Source: Bacteroidales bacterium
GTDB lineage: Bacteria; Bacteroidota; Bacteroidia; Bacteroidales; UBA1715
Direction of reading: 5' to 3'
DNA: 47,088 bases
Assembly (NCBI GenBank): GCA_012519815.1
Contig: JAAYPM010000006.1
Location: 1 to 47,088 of the forward strand
Position numbers and translations under genes: made by a program. The notes below the pieces were generated by a model. That model had not been told where the DNA came from and did no database searches. It saw nothing but the letters and a program-made list of their open reading frames with translations. Position 1 is the first letter of the stretch. Each line of letters begins with the position of its first letter. Of this stretch, positions 1-9,285 are shown in pieces.

Positions 1-120
1 CTCCTTTTTTTGCCGTTTTTAAGAGTTAGAATCTTCAATTCTTTAATTTGAGAATCAAATTCTTTACAAAAATCATCAACTTTAACAAAAAATTTCCGTA
101 ATTTTATCCTTTAATATCAT
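1..120 (-). pseudogene. IS982-family transposase, N-terminal fragment with a frameshift
   Basis: Reading minus from ATG at 120-118 gives MILKDKITEIF and then a stop. Shifting by one base at a run of six T recovers VKVDDFCKEFDSQIKELKIL and a Lys/Arg-rich tail running off the window edge. Joined, the two parts read KITEIF-VKVDDFCKEF, which resembles the start of IS982-type transposases of Bacteroidetes. The natural reading is a one-base insertion in the T run, giving a dead copy. A sequencing error in the homopolymer, or recoding, are alternatives. The catalytic domain lies outside the window. Family assignment is from memory of conserved N-terminal residues, not a search. Confidence 0.55.
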
Positions 121-224
121 AGCAACAGTTCGTTTAAATATTTGTAATTCAATACTTTAAATGTGCAAATTGTTGCTTTTTTATCCAAATAATTTTATAA
201 ATTATTATCCCGAACTCAGGTTAT
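1..224 (-). mobile_element. Right-hand end of an IS982-like insertion sequence, cut by the window edge
   Basis: The minus strand from 120 downward encodes the N-terminus of a transposase resembling the IS982 family, so the element continues left of the window. The sequence CCCGAACTCAGGTT at 209-222 is my candidate for the terminal inverted repeat, because it lies where the transposase-proximal end should fall and matches my memory of Bacteroidetes IS982 ends. The other end is not visible, so neither the repeat nor the target duplication can be confirmed. A 7-bp inverted repeat (AGCAACA at 121-127, TGTTGCT at 171-177) sits just upstream of the transposase start and may be a protective or regulatory structure. 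The rest of 225-326 shows no feature I can name. Confidence 0.5.
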
Positions 225-326
225 TTTACTACTTTCTTAATATATCAAAAGTACGGTAATTTTAATTTATAAAAAATTCGTTTCTGACACTTTTTAAGAT
301 TGTATCGTTTCTACATGTATAAATCG

Positions 327-3299
327 TTATTCCTTTATAAAATATCCCTTTCCGGGTTCAAAATTATGTAAAGAATTATGCGTTCCGTTTGGCTGCCAAA
401 ATCCGTCGAAGTTTTTGATAATACTATTATTCGTAGCATTAAAATAATCAGATATTGGAATAGGAGCAAAGTGCGAATTACCCTGTGCAGGATAGCCTAT
501 TAATTTCCAACCATGGGCTACGGAGGGAATGTCCGAAGCTTGCATTGGTGTTCCGGTAAGAAATACGGTGCCCGGCTCCTCCATATACACTAAATATCCT
601 TTTCCGGCAGTTATCGTTTTTAAAGAATTAAATGCTGCATCTTGGTATTTATTCCAAAATCCATCTTCGTTTTTTATCACCTGTACATTAAGCGTGGCAA
701 ACATCTGATCTATGCTGCTATCTTGCACATGGATATGTGTAGATATAAGATTCCAACCCTTGTGGAGTGATATAGATTGCTGTATCTCTACCAAAGGAGT
801 ATAAGGCGTATAATGTATAAATCGTGGTTTTGTAACTTCTTGTTTCCAATAATTAAACACTTCGCTGCTCGATTCCACTCGGCTATCGCCCCACACATCT
901 GCCCAGCCCTTAGCCACCCAATTGCTATTAATATACACCCATGCTTTTATATCATATTGATTAATAATAGCAATGACTTTTTGTAAATATCCAATTTTAT
1001 GAGCATCAGATGTTTGTGCTGTAGTGTGAGATTGCACGGCAGATTCGGCAATAACAATAGGTTTTTTTATACTATCTCTCGCCCAATTTAAACATTGTTT
1101 TATATTATCATCCATTTCTTGCGTTTGCGGACAATTATTAAATGGCGGAGTTTCGCCTTCCCAGGTGGGCCAACACATATCGTGGTTAAAAAACGATAAA
1201 GCAAACGCATCTACATATTCATCGCCTGGATAGAGATTTTTCGCATCACTAATTCCTCGTACTGGGTGATACACAAATAATACATTATCGACATTATTTA
1301 CAACCCGTATCCGATGTGCTATATAATTATATGCATTTTTATATGCTTCTAAATCAAACTCTTCTACTTCGGCAGCACGCTCTAAAGGATTAATACCAAG
1401 GTCATTATATTTTATAAGAATATCAATAAACTCGTTCGTAGTTTTATTAGCAAATGCCATAAGACTTACTTCGTATCCGATTCGCACTAAAAACTTTATA
1501 TTTCTTTTTTTAAACGATGCAGCCAAAGCATCAATTTCGCTATCCCACACGCCATTTGCAATATCAACACAGGCCTGCCAACTTGCATTTGGACCAGAAT
1601 ATCCACCTGCGGCAGGATTATCTTTAATACTAATAGCCATCATTGTATAGGAGCCGGGATAATTTGATTCCACATATTGCAAAAACGCCTCATTATTTCC
1701 GTCATCGCCCTGATTAATTGCCCCATTATATATTTCGGCATAATGCGAAGAACCAGCAGGAGCTAAATTCATAGCTGCCACATAATCTGTATATTCTTGC
1801 GTATATGTTTGCCCAACCATAAGGAGCGTTTTTCCATTTTCTGGAAGAGTAACATATCCATAATTTTCTGATACAGTATCAAGCACTGTAATGTTTTTAA
1901 CATAGTGTTTATTACATTCTATTTCGGTGGTTACTACAGACACAGCAAGTGTATAGTTGCCAAGTTCAAGATTATTCAATGTATAAGAATACGGTGCAGA
2001 ATAATCTGTAAATAATATTGTGCCTGAATTTTCATCAATAAATTGCACATAAGAAATTAATTCTTGATGTGTTATTACTTCTACTGAAATATGTGCATCA
2101 TTACCTACTCTGATTTCTGATGGTGCCTGAACAGAAATTGCAGGACAAACGGTGCTTCCATAAGGAAACGGAACAAGTTGGTCAAATAATTGCTCGGAAC
2201 CATGCAACCAAAAATCGGTAGAGATTTCTTGCAGCCATTTATTTGTAATTTCAGCATGTGCTTCAACTCGTGTATCTCCCCAATATCCTTCATTATAAGG
2301 CGGAGCCCATTTTGCTTGAGAATCCCAATTACAATTTATATATGCAACCGCCTTAATAACATCATTATGTGTATGTATATAATTAAAAAACGGTTCAAAC
2401 CATTCATTCCAAATTTGTGTAGCTGTTTTAGTAGTAGCACCTGTGCCCGAAACACCATCGAGCATTGTATTAATATTTTTTCTTTGTAATTGCAATAAAT
2501 CATATCCTTGTGGAGCAGATTCGCACACCATAACAGGTTTTTGATGCAATCGTGCTAACTCCAAAACCTCATCAGCCAAAGTTATTTGCAATGGATGGCT
2601 ACTAAGAAACCATGACAATCCTAACCAATCAACATATTCATCTCCCGGATACCAATCTGCAATATTTTCATGTACATTTTCAACAATATCATCAACAGGC
2701 GAAGTGCACGCTTGCAAAATCATTTCGCATTTTGGGGCAATTGGTCTAATTACATCAACAATATATTTATATGCATTTTTAAAATTTGCTCTGTTTTCAT
2801 ATCCAATATTCCAATTACCATCAAATTCATACCCAATACGCAAATATGTAGGTTTGTCTATGCTTTTAATAAATTGAGCTAAACGAATAATTTCTGTATC
2901 ATACTCACCCGACGCAATGTTTGTAAGCCCATTAGGAAAAAACTCTTCGGTCATATATAGTCCAATTGCTAAGGTAGAATGTGGATATCCTAAAGCAGCA
3001 TTTCGTGTGTTTAGCGGTCCCGAACCCCAATCAATATCGGGAGCAGCGGTTCCATCTAATGTTTCTCCTAATCCACCAAAAGGGAAATGTGCATTTGGAT
3101 TTGCACAATCATACAAACTAATGTATGAGGTAATTCCTCCTGGAGTTGGAAAAAATTTAGATGAGGTATATCCATACACAGACTGTAAATCTTGTCCAAT
3201 AATTAACAAGGTTTTGTTATGTGCAGGAACAAATTTTTGTGCATTACTAAACAGATTTAAACAGATAAGGCATACAAGAAGTACATTGTTTTTTTTCAT
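327..3299 (-). CDS. Secreted protein with two GH26-like glycoside hydrolase domains
   Basis: This 990-residue protein has a Sec signal peptide (about 1-20, cleavage near SNA-QK). Domain 1 (about 22-385) carries RIGYEFDGNW with a likely acid/base Glu158 and VMVCES with a likely nucleophile Glu260, the two-glutamate layout of GH26-type (beta/alpha)8 enzymes. An Ig-like linker follows (about 385-475). Domain 2 (about 485-825) repeats the plan with RIGYE (Glu610) and IVIAES (Glu752). Both share PGDEYVD, a YIN.NW strand and a WGD.RVE segment, so they look like an internal duplication. The C-terminus has two copies of a GWNLI...DGFW...GKGY repeat (about 842-990). I see no clear type IX sorting domain. 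The substrate is unknown; beta-mannan or beta-glucan would be guesses. The gene stands alone beside an IS end. Confidence 0.7.
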   Translation of the reverse strand: MKKNNVLLVCLICLNLFSNAQKFVPAHNKTLLIIGQDLQSVYGYTSSKFFPTPGGITSYISLYDCANPNAHFPFGGLGETLDGTAAPDIDWGSGPLNTRNAALGYPHSTLAIGLYMTEEFFPNGLTNIASGEYDTEIIRLAQFIKSIDKPTYLRIGYEFDGNWNIGYENRANFKNAYKYIVDVIRPIAPKCEMILQACTSPVDDIVENVHENIADWYPGDEYVDWLGLSWFLSSHPLQITLADEVLELARLHQKPVMVCESAPQGYDLLQLQRKNINTMLDGVSGTGATTKTATQIWNEWFEPFFNYIHTHNDVIKAVAYINCNWDSQAKWAPPYNEGYWGDTRVEAHAEITNKWLQEISTDFWLHGSEQLFDQLVPFPYGSTVCPAISVQAPSEIRVGNDAHISVEVITHQELISYVQFIDENSGTILFTDYSAPYSYTLNNLELGNYTLAVSVVTTEIECNKHYVKNITVLDTVSENYGYVTLPENGKTLLMVGQTYTQEYTDYVAAMNLAPAGSSHYAEIYNGAINQGDDGNNEAFLQYVESNYPGSYTMMAISIKDNPAAGGYSGPNASWQACVDIANGVWDSEIDALAASFKKRNIKFLVRIGYEVSLMAFANKTTNEFIDILIKYNDLGINPLERAAEVEEFDLEAYKNAYNYIAHRIRVVNNVDNVLFVYHPVRGISDAKNLYPGDEYVDAFALSFFNHDMCWPTWEGETPPFNNCPQTQEMDDNIKQCLNWARDSIKKPIVIAESAVQSHTTAQTSDAHKIGYLQKVIAIINQYDIKAWVYINSNWVAKGWADVWGDSRVESSSEVFNYWKQEVTKPRFIHYTPYTPLVEIQQSISLHKGWNLISTHIHVQDSSIDQMFATLNVQVIKNEDGFWNKYQDAAFNSLKTITAGKGYLVYMEEPGTVFLTGTPMQASDIPSVAHGWKLIGYPAQGNSHFAPIPISDYFNATNNSIIKNFDGFWQPNGTHNSLHNFEPGKGYFIKE

Positions 3300-3777
3300 A
3301 CTTTTCCTTTTTTATTTTTACATGCAGTAATATTACAGTTCTTTCAAAAACAACATCTTTAAATATGTTTCAGATATCTATAAATTTGATTACAGTAAAA
3401 AAGGGGTATTGTTTTATGTCTTAGTTTTTTATAGTTTAGGGCAATTTGAGAAATAAAGGTAGGGTGATAGTTAAAATTGGTGTTTAATTGTAAAACACTA
3501 TTTTTTAACAAATACAGCTTTTATATATTTGCAATATAATTTGTTTTTACTTGAATAAGCAAAAAGAAATTTTAAACTTTGAAAGGTTTTCTAATATAAT
3601 TTTTTTATTTTTGAATAAAGTTACATCTTGCGTTAATTGTCTGATTGTTAGGAGAGTGTGTTGTGTTGTTGGCATGAGCCACTTTTTTATTTGTTTAAAA
3701 AACACAACGGATAACGTAAATATAAAAAGTAATTAATTAAAAGAATATAGAGTCTTTAAAAATAAATATACATAAAA
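3300..3777. other. Intergenic region of 478 bases without a convincing gene
   Basis: This divergent region separates the GH26-like gene from the secreted protein at 3778. It contains a TAnnTTTG box (TATATTTG, 3524-3531) facing right but with no well-spaced TTG, and a short hairpin (GTGTTT 3480-3485, AAACAC 3493-3498) followed by a T-rich run. A 61-codon TTG-start frame at 3551-3736 encodes a Cys- and Phe-rich peptide with no recognisable pattern and is probably not a gene. Promoters for both neighbours are expected here, but I cannot place them firmly. Confidence 0.4.
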
Positions 3778-4629
3778 ATGAAACGTATTATTTTTTCACT
3801 TTTAACCTTTACTTCGCTTGTGGGCTTTGCACAACGTCCTACTGCAACTCCCGAACAGCTTGAAGCTTTTTTTACAACAACTACGTATGTAATTAAACGA
3901 GATGACCTCATGAATGAGTACAATTCTCATATGGAGCAAGCGTTTGAAACTGCCTGGAAAAACACAAAGTTTGAGTTTATTACGTATGCCGAATTTCAGG
4001 AAAAACAAAAAGACCCAAATGCTTCGTTTGTGTTGTTAACTGAAACAAGTTTTTTGAATGATAAAGTTGTTACGGGATATAATTTTATAAGCGTTGTGCT
4101 TGGCGGCGATTATGAAAATATTAATAAAATGCCCGAAATTTGCTCGTTTCCTCTTATTTCTTCAGATACCGAAGACGAAGAAATTATGGCAACGCTTCCG
4201 GCAATAATGAAATTTATTACACAACATATTGCCACAATGAAGTCAAATCCAAAACTTTTAAAAGACAAAAAATATACATTTTATACAAAGCAAAAAAAAG
4301 CAATTGTATCTAAAAATATGTATCTTGTAAAAGAAAATCAAACAGAAACATTGCAAAAAGAAAATGCAATACAATCATTGTATAAAGGTAAATTTACATT
4401 TGTTTCGTATGATGATATTGCTACTGCAATTGCAGAACAAAATAATGCTGTTGTATTTCACATTCGTGTGGCTGCCAATAAAGCCACAGTTGGAGCACGG
4501 TGCTATACCATAATTATGGGAGTTGATGGCAGCTTATATTATTATAATTATCATACTATTAAAAACGCAAAAACAGCAAATGGTATCACTGCAAAACAGT
4601 GGAAAGCATTTAATAAATTTGTAAAATAA
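3778..4629 (+). CDS. Conserved secreted protein of unknown function
   Basis: The 283-residue product begins with a signal peptide (MKRIIFSLLTFTSLVGFAQ, cleavage after about residue 18), so it is exported to the periplasm or outer membrane. The rest is soluble, with no membrane segment and no metal or catalytic motif that I recognise. Features such as TTTYVI near the start, a central EICSFPL segment and LYYYNYHTI near the end resemble a family of uncharacterised Bacteroidetes proteins of about 280-300 residues that I recall without a named function. It lies 33 bases upstream of ruvB on the same strand and may be co-transcribed with it, but nothing ties the two functionally. Confidence 0.75.
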   Translation: MKRIIFSLLTFTSLVGFAQRPTATPEQLEAFFTTTTYVIKRDDLMNEYNSHMEQAFETAWKNTKFEFITYAEFQEKQKDPNASFVLLTETSFLNDKVVTGYNFISVVLGGDYENINKMPEICSFPLISSDTEDEEIMATLPAIMKFITQHIATMKSNPKLLKDKKYTFYTKQKKAIVSKNMYLVKENQTETLQKENAIQSLYKGKFTFVSYDDIATAIAEQNNAVVFHIRVAANKATVGARCYTIIMGVDGSLYYYNYHTIKNAKTANGITAKQWKAFNKFVK

Positions 4630-4662
4630 TACATAAAACTATTTCAATAGAAATTATATATA

Positions 4663-5679
4663 ATGAATTCAAATCTTGACCCAGAACATATAGATACAAA
4701 TGATAAGGAGTTTGAAAAACAACTTAGACCACTTGAATTTGCTGATTTTAAAGGGCAAGATAAAATTCTTGAAAATTTAAAAATTTTTGTGCAAGCAACT
4801 CGTATGCGCGGAGAATCAATGGATCATGTGTTGTTGCACGGACCTCCAGGATTAGGGAAAACAACGCTGGCAAATATTCTGGCAAATGAACTTAGAGTAA
4901 ATATTAAAATCACTTCGGGTCCTGTGCTTGATAAACCAGGCGATTTAGCCGGTTTACTCACAAATTTAGAAGAAAACGATGTGTTGTTTATTGATGAAAT
5001 TCATAGATTATCTCCTATTGTAGAAGAATATTTGTATTCTGCTATGGAAGATTATAGAATTGATATTATGCTCGATAAAGGTCCAAGTGCACGTTCGGTA
5101 CAAATTTCTCTAAATCCTTTTACATTAGTTGGTGCAACAACTCGTTCGGGCTTGTTAACCAGCCCGTTACGTGCACGATTTGGCATTACATGTTTGTTAG
5201 AATATTATGATGTAAATCTTTTAGCAACTATTATAATTCGCTCGGCAGCAATTCTTAATGTGAAAATTGACCCAAAAGCTGCACATGAAATCGCATCGCG
5301 AAGCAGAGGAACTCCCCGTATAGCAAATGCATTATTACGGAGAGTAAGAGATTTTGCACAAGTAAAAGGTGATGGCACTATTACTATGGAAATTACTAAA
5401 TTCGCTTTGGAATCGCTCAATATTGATATATACGGACTTGACGAAATGGATAATAAAATTTTATGTACCATTATTGATAAATTTCAAGGCGGTCCGGTTG
5501 GACTAAATACTATAGCAACTGCGGTTGGCGAAGATGCCGGAACTATTGAAGAGGTGTATGAGCCGTTTCTTATAAAAGAAGGATTTCTACAACGCACTCC
5601 ACGTGGACGAGAAGTAACAATGCTGGCATATAAACATTTAGGAAGAGATACTATAAGTAAACAAGGAAATTTATTTTAA
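4663..5679 (+). CDS. ruvB: Holliday junction branch migration ATPase RuvB
   Basis: RuvB forms hexameric rings that pump DNA through the RuvA-Holliday junction complex during recombination and fork repair. The 338-residue length is standard. Walker A is GPPGLGKT (60-67), Walker B is VLFIDE (107-112), sensor 1 lies in GATTRSG (about 157-163), and the arginine-finger region is LRARFG (169-174). The C-terminal winged helix has the typical [10 protein letters not shown] and [17 protein letters not shown] patterns. ruvC follows about 2.8 kb downstream with a histidine kinase between; ruvA is not in the window. The ATG start places the RuvB N-terminal arm ([12 protein letters not shown]) at the usual distance. 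Confidence 0.97.
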   Translation: MNSNLDPEHIDTNDKEFEKQLRPLEFADFKGQDKILENLKIFVQATRMRGESMDHVLLHGPPGLGKTTLANILANELRVNIKITSGPVLDKPGDLAGLLTNLEENDVLFIDEIHRLSPIVEEYLYSAMEDYRIDIMLDKGPSARSVQISLNPFTLVGATTRSGLLTSPLRARFGITCLLEYYDVNLLATIIIRSAAILNVKIDPKAAHEIASRSRGTPRIANALLRRVRDFAQVKGDGTITMEITKFALESLNIDIYGLDEMDNKILCTIIDKFQGGPVGLNTIATAVGEDAGTIEEVYEPFLIKEGFLQRTPRGREVTMLAYKHLGRDTISKQGNLF

Positions 5680-5761
5680 AAATCATATTGTATGCTATTT
5701 TTAAATAAATTGCCGTATTTTAGAATTTCGTTTCTAATTAAATGATGTATATATTTCGTGT

Positions 5762-8482
5762 ATGAATTCTTTTTTAACGCAATATTTTCTTTCACACATT
5801 CATGACACATATTATATAATAGATGTTGAAACTTTTACCATAGTTGAAACAAATGATGCTGCGTATGTGTCTCCTGCTCTGTGTTATACATTTATTCATA
5901 ATTTTGAAAAACCTTGTTTTGAGTGTAATATAGCTTGCCCAATTATTGAAGCACAAAAAAATATACACGATTCTCGAAGAATATGTGATGCAAATGGAAA
6001 ATTAACGCATGTTATTTTATTTTTGAAAAGAGATGAAAGTGAATTAAAAAAAGACTATACACATGATGCTTCGTGGCATACACTTATTGAAACTAATAAA
6101 AAATATCGCACATTATTTAACAACTATTTTTCGGCTTTTTTGTTGATAGAAGTTATATATGATAGCAAAGGCAAAGCTGTTGATTATATATTTTTAGAAG
6201 CAAATCCTGCATTTGAACGATTAATAGGAATAACTGCCGAAAATAGTGTTGGAAAACAGTTTTTAAAAACATTTCCAAACATAGAATCATATTGGATTAC
6301 TACCTTTGAACAAATTGCATTGCAAACAAAAACTACTGTTTTTGAGAATTTTGCAGAGCATCTTGGAAAATATTTTGAAATATATGCCTATCAATTAAAA
6401 CACGGGCAATTTGCAGTAATTTTTAATGATATTACCCAACGAAAACGTGCTGTACGAGCACTTGCCGAAAGCGAAAATAGATTGCGTGCTATTATAGAAC
6501 ATGCTCCAGGAGCAATTTATTTATTAAATAATAAGGCAAAAATTATAAAAGTAAATAAACGAGCAGTAGTAGAAACAGGCTATTCATACGATGAACTTGT
6601 ACATATGTTTGTTTCTGATATTGATGTGGGATTTGCTCAACAAGATAATTTTTCAAAATTATGGCTACAAGTTACTGATGAAAGGGTGTTTTTTGCCGAA
6701 TCGGTACATAAACGAAAAGACGGTTCATTGTATCCTGTTGAACTACGTGCTGGAGCAATAAATATACATGGAGAACGCCATATTATAGCATTTGCTCATA
6801 ATATAAGCGAACATTTAGCTACACTTAAAAAGTTGGAAACACACAATGAATTACTCGAAAGTTTACAAAGAATTTCACACTATACATTTAGCACCAACAA
6901 AAAATTTTTTGATTTTTTGCTCAAAGAAGCTATTGCATTATCGCAAAGTAAAATAGGCTATATTTTCATGTATAATGAGCAAACAAAAATATTTACCTTG
7001 AGTGCATGGTCAAAAGAGGTAATGCCAAATTGTGCTATTCCAAACCCACAAATACAATATAAATTAGATGATACTGGACTTTGGGGCGAAACTGTTCGTC
7101 AGCGTAAACCAATTATTGAAAATAATTACTGTGCAAAAAAATCTCCTTTAAGTAAAGGAACACCCGATAAACATGTGGTATTAAAAACATATGCAACAGT
7201 TCCTGTTTTTGTTGATAATAAGATAGTTGCAGTTATTGGTGTTGCAAATAAATCACAAAATTACACAGAAACAGAAGTTACACAATTACAAGTTCTTACT
7301 GATAGAGCGTGGAAAATTCTTGAAAAACAAGAATTATTTGCGTCTTTAGTAATTGCCAAAGAAAAAGCTGAGGAAAGCAATGCTCTTAAAACAAAATTTT
7401 TGTCAAATATTAGCCACGAAATCCGAACTCCAATGAATGCAATTCTTGGTTTTTCGGATATGCTTGATATTGAAAACATTACCGCCGAAGAACGTACACA
7501 TTACGTGTCTATTGTTAAGCAATCGGGGCAACAATTAATGAAAGTAATAAATGATATTATTGAAATATCTAAAATTCAAACACAAACAATTGTTCCCGAA
7601 AAGCAAGTTTGTACAATATTTTCTATAGTAAAAAATGCTATAGAAATTGTTCAGCAACAACAATATTTAAAATTAAAAACACATATTTCAATTGAAATAA
7701 GCGATTCTATTAAACAAGCCGATATTTCAATTATTTCTGACCAAGTTTACTTGCAAAAAATTTTCACAAATCTTATTAGTAATGCTATAAAATATACAAA
7801 AGACGGGTGGGTTAAAATTGGTGCTTACGAGCCTCGTAATGGATTTATTACATTTTATGTTCAGGATACGGGCATTGGGATTCCACAAGAAAAACATGAA
7901 GAAATATTTGGCTTTTTTAATCAGCTGCAAAACAAAACAATTGTTGAAGGAATTGGCATTGGTTTAAGTATTATTAAAGGTTTAGTAAATGTTTTGGGCG
8001 GCTCGGTGTGGCTCGATTCAGAAGTAAATGTGGGGACTACATTTTATTTTTCATTGCCATATATTCAGGCACCTCAACATACCAATTCAATGGGTACTGT
8101 TAATACACAAGTTTACAATTGGTCGGCATATACCATATATATTGCCGAAAACGACGAGATTTTATGTGAATATTTAGATATTTTGTTGCATGATACGGGA
8201 GTACATCTAAAATACGCAGCAAATGGAAAACAATTAATTACATTACTCGAAACCGCTATCCCTGATATTATTTTACTTGATATTAATATGCCCGAAATGA
8301 ATGGAAAAGAAGTGATACAATGGATTCGTAAACAAAAAATTTCTGTGCCAGTTATTGCACAAACAGCATATTCATTACCCGAAGATATTAGTTCCTTACT
8401 TGATATTGGCTGCACCGATCATATTGCAAAACCCATTCAAAAAGCAGAATTGTTCGAAAAAATCATGAAATATTTACCATAA
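5762..8482 (+). CDS. Cytoplasmic hybrid sensor histidine kinase (PAS-PAS-PAS-GAF-HK-REC)
   Basis: This 906-residue kinase has no signal peptide or membrane segment, so it should sense a cytoplasmic cue. Domains in order are an N-terminal PAS-like region (about 5-95) with a Cys cluster (Cys41, Cys52, Cys55, Cys59), two more PAS regions (about 112-228 and 232-352), GAF (about 365-520), HisKA with SHEIRTP (His552), HATPase (Asn674, DTGIG from 702, GIGIGLS near 730) and a receiver with phosphoacceptor Asp840, Thr868 and Lys890. No output domain is fused and no response regulator is adjacent, so phosphate would pass to an unlinked partner. The Cys cluster could bind metal or sense redox state, which is inference. 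It ends 11 bases before ruvC and is probably co-transcribed with it. Confidence 0.93.
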   Translation: MNSFLTQYFLSHIHDTYYIIDVETFTIVETNDAAYVSPALCYTFIHNFEKPCFECNIACPIIEAQKNIHDSRRICDANGKLTHVILFLKRDESELKKDYTHDASWHTLIETNKKYRTLFNNYFSAFLLIEVIYDSKGKAVDYIFLEANPAFERLIGITAENSVGKQFLKTFPNIESYWITTFEQIALQTKTTVFENFAEHLGKYFEIYAYQLKHGQFAVIFNDITQRKRAVRALAESENRLRAIIEHAPGAIYLLNNKAKIIKVNKRAVVETGYSYDELVHMFVSDIDVGFAQQDNFSKLWLQVTDERVFFAESVHKRKDGSLYPVELRAGAINIHGERHIIAFAHNISEHLATLKKLETHNELLESLQRISHYTFSTNKKFFDFLLKEAIALSQSKIGYIFMYNEQTKIFTLSAWSKEVMPNCAIPNPQIQYKLDDTGLWGETVRQRKPIIENNYCAKKSPLSKGTPDKHVVLKTYATVPVFVDNKIVAVIGVANKSQNYTETEVTQLQVLTDRAWKILEKQELFASLVIAKEKAEESNALKTKFLSNISHEIRTPMNAILGFSDMLDIENITAEERTHYVSIVKQSGQQLMKVINDIIEISKIQTQTIVPEKQVCTIFSIVKNAIEIVQQQQYLKLKTHISIEISDSIKQADISIISDQVYLQKIFTNLISNAIKYTKDGWVKIGAYEPRNGFITFYVQDTGIGIPQEKHEEIFGFFNQLQNKTIVEGIGIGLSIIKGLVNVLGGSVWLDSEVNVGTTFYFSLPYIQAPQHTNSMGTVNTQVYNWSAYTIYIAENDEILCEYLDILLHDTGVHLKYAANGKQLITLLETAIPDIILLDINMPEMNGKEVIQWIRKQKISVPVIAQTAYSLPEDISSLLDIGCTDHIAKPIQKAELFEKIMKYLP

Positions 8483-8493
8483 CATATAATAAG

Positions 8494-9045
8494 GTGGAAA
8501 AAATTATTCTCGGTATTGACCCCGGCACAAGTATTTTAGGATACGGTTTAATTAAAATTCAAGGAAAAACCATTTCCCTTATCACATTAGGGGTAATAAA
8601 TCTTACAAAATTTGATGATCATTATATAAAACTACAAAAAATATTTTTACGACTTTCGGGACTTATCAAAGAATTTTGCCCCGATGAAATGGCTTTAGAG
8701 GCTCCTTTTTTTGGAAAAAATGTGCAGTCTATGTTAAAACTTGGAAGAGCACAAGGAGTGGCAATGGCGGCCGGACTTATGCATGAAATTCCTATAACAG
8801 AGTATGCTCCTCGAAAAGTAAAAATGTCTATCACTGGCACAGGAACCGCTTCAAAAGAACAGGTGGCACGTATGCTTGCTAAAATGTTACATACCGACGA
8901 AAAACCTGAATTTCTTGACGCCACCGATGCACTTGCAGTAGCGGTTTGTCATTATTATCAAATTTCAAATCCAATTCATGCGCTTGGTAAAAGTGCAAAT
9001 TCATGGAAAGATTTTATTCAAAAAAATCCTGGTAGGGTTAGGTAA
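8494..9045 (+). CDS. ruvC: Holliday junction endonuclease RuvC
   Basis: RuvC resolves Holliday junctions with RuvAB. The 183-residue protein has the RNase H-like fold signature GIDPG with Asp9, a second acidic residue in ALEA (Glu69) and the C-terminal pair Asp142 and Asp145 in LDATDALA, which form the four-carboxylate active site. The [21 protein letters not shown] segment is typical of the family. The start is GTG at 8494, 11 bases after the kinase stop, and is needed to keep the first beta strand. Downstream is the accessory patch with the DUF1016 gene, so ruvC marks the edge of the conserved block. Confidence 0.95.
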   Translation: MEKIILGIDPGTSILGYGLIKIQGKTISLITLGVINLTKFDDHYIKLQKIFLRLSGLIKEFCPDEMALEAPFFGKNVQSMLKLGRAQGVAMAAGLMHEIPITEYAPRKVKMSITGTGTASKEQVARMLAKMLHTDEKPEFLDATDALAVAVCHYYQISNPIHALGKSANSWKDFIQKNPGRVR

Positions 9046-9095
9046 AACAATTTAAAATATTTGACTATATTTATCAAGTTAAATTACATAATTAA

Positions 9096-9285
9096 TATGC
9101 AATAAATGAAACAATAGCTGAACTTACAGAAGAACAAGAGTTAACCATAGAAATGGAAATTAGAACTGGTAAAACACTTTGCTATTTCGGGAGTGAAAAT
9201 ACAATATAAAACACCTATAAAAGACTATATGTTCTTTAAAGGTGAAGCAGTAAATACGATTAATAAAATAGAAGATGAAAATTAA
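9096..9285 (+). pseudogene. Coding remnant, possibly of a type III restriction subunit
   Basis: Two short open stretches lie in different frames. Frame A (9096-9209) reads NETIAELTEEQELTIEMEI then RTGKTLCYF. The LTIEMEIRTGKT part resembles the motif I region of type III restriction (Res) subunits, usually METGTGKT. Frame B (9151-9285) reads ELVKHFAISGVKIQYKTPIK and continues to IEDEN then stop, overlapping the start of the next gene by 11 bases like the tail of an upstream operon member. Neither has a plausible start. The simplest reading is a gene reduced by an internal deletion and frameshift. The Res link rests on one motif and is weak. Confidence 0.35.

Noticed and set aside
2917-3330. 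137-codon plus-strand frame over the 5' part of the GH26-like gene
   Set aside because: It is antisense to a well-supported gene with intact catalytic motifs. The length follows from codon bias of the opposite strand.
3551-3736. 61-codon TTG-start frame in the intergenic region before 3778
   Set aside because: It has no start signal, unusual Cys/Phe/Val-rich content and no recognisable pattern, and it lies in the expected promoter region of the next gene.
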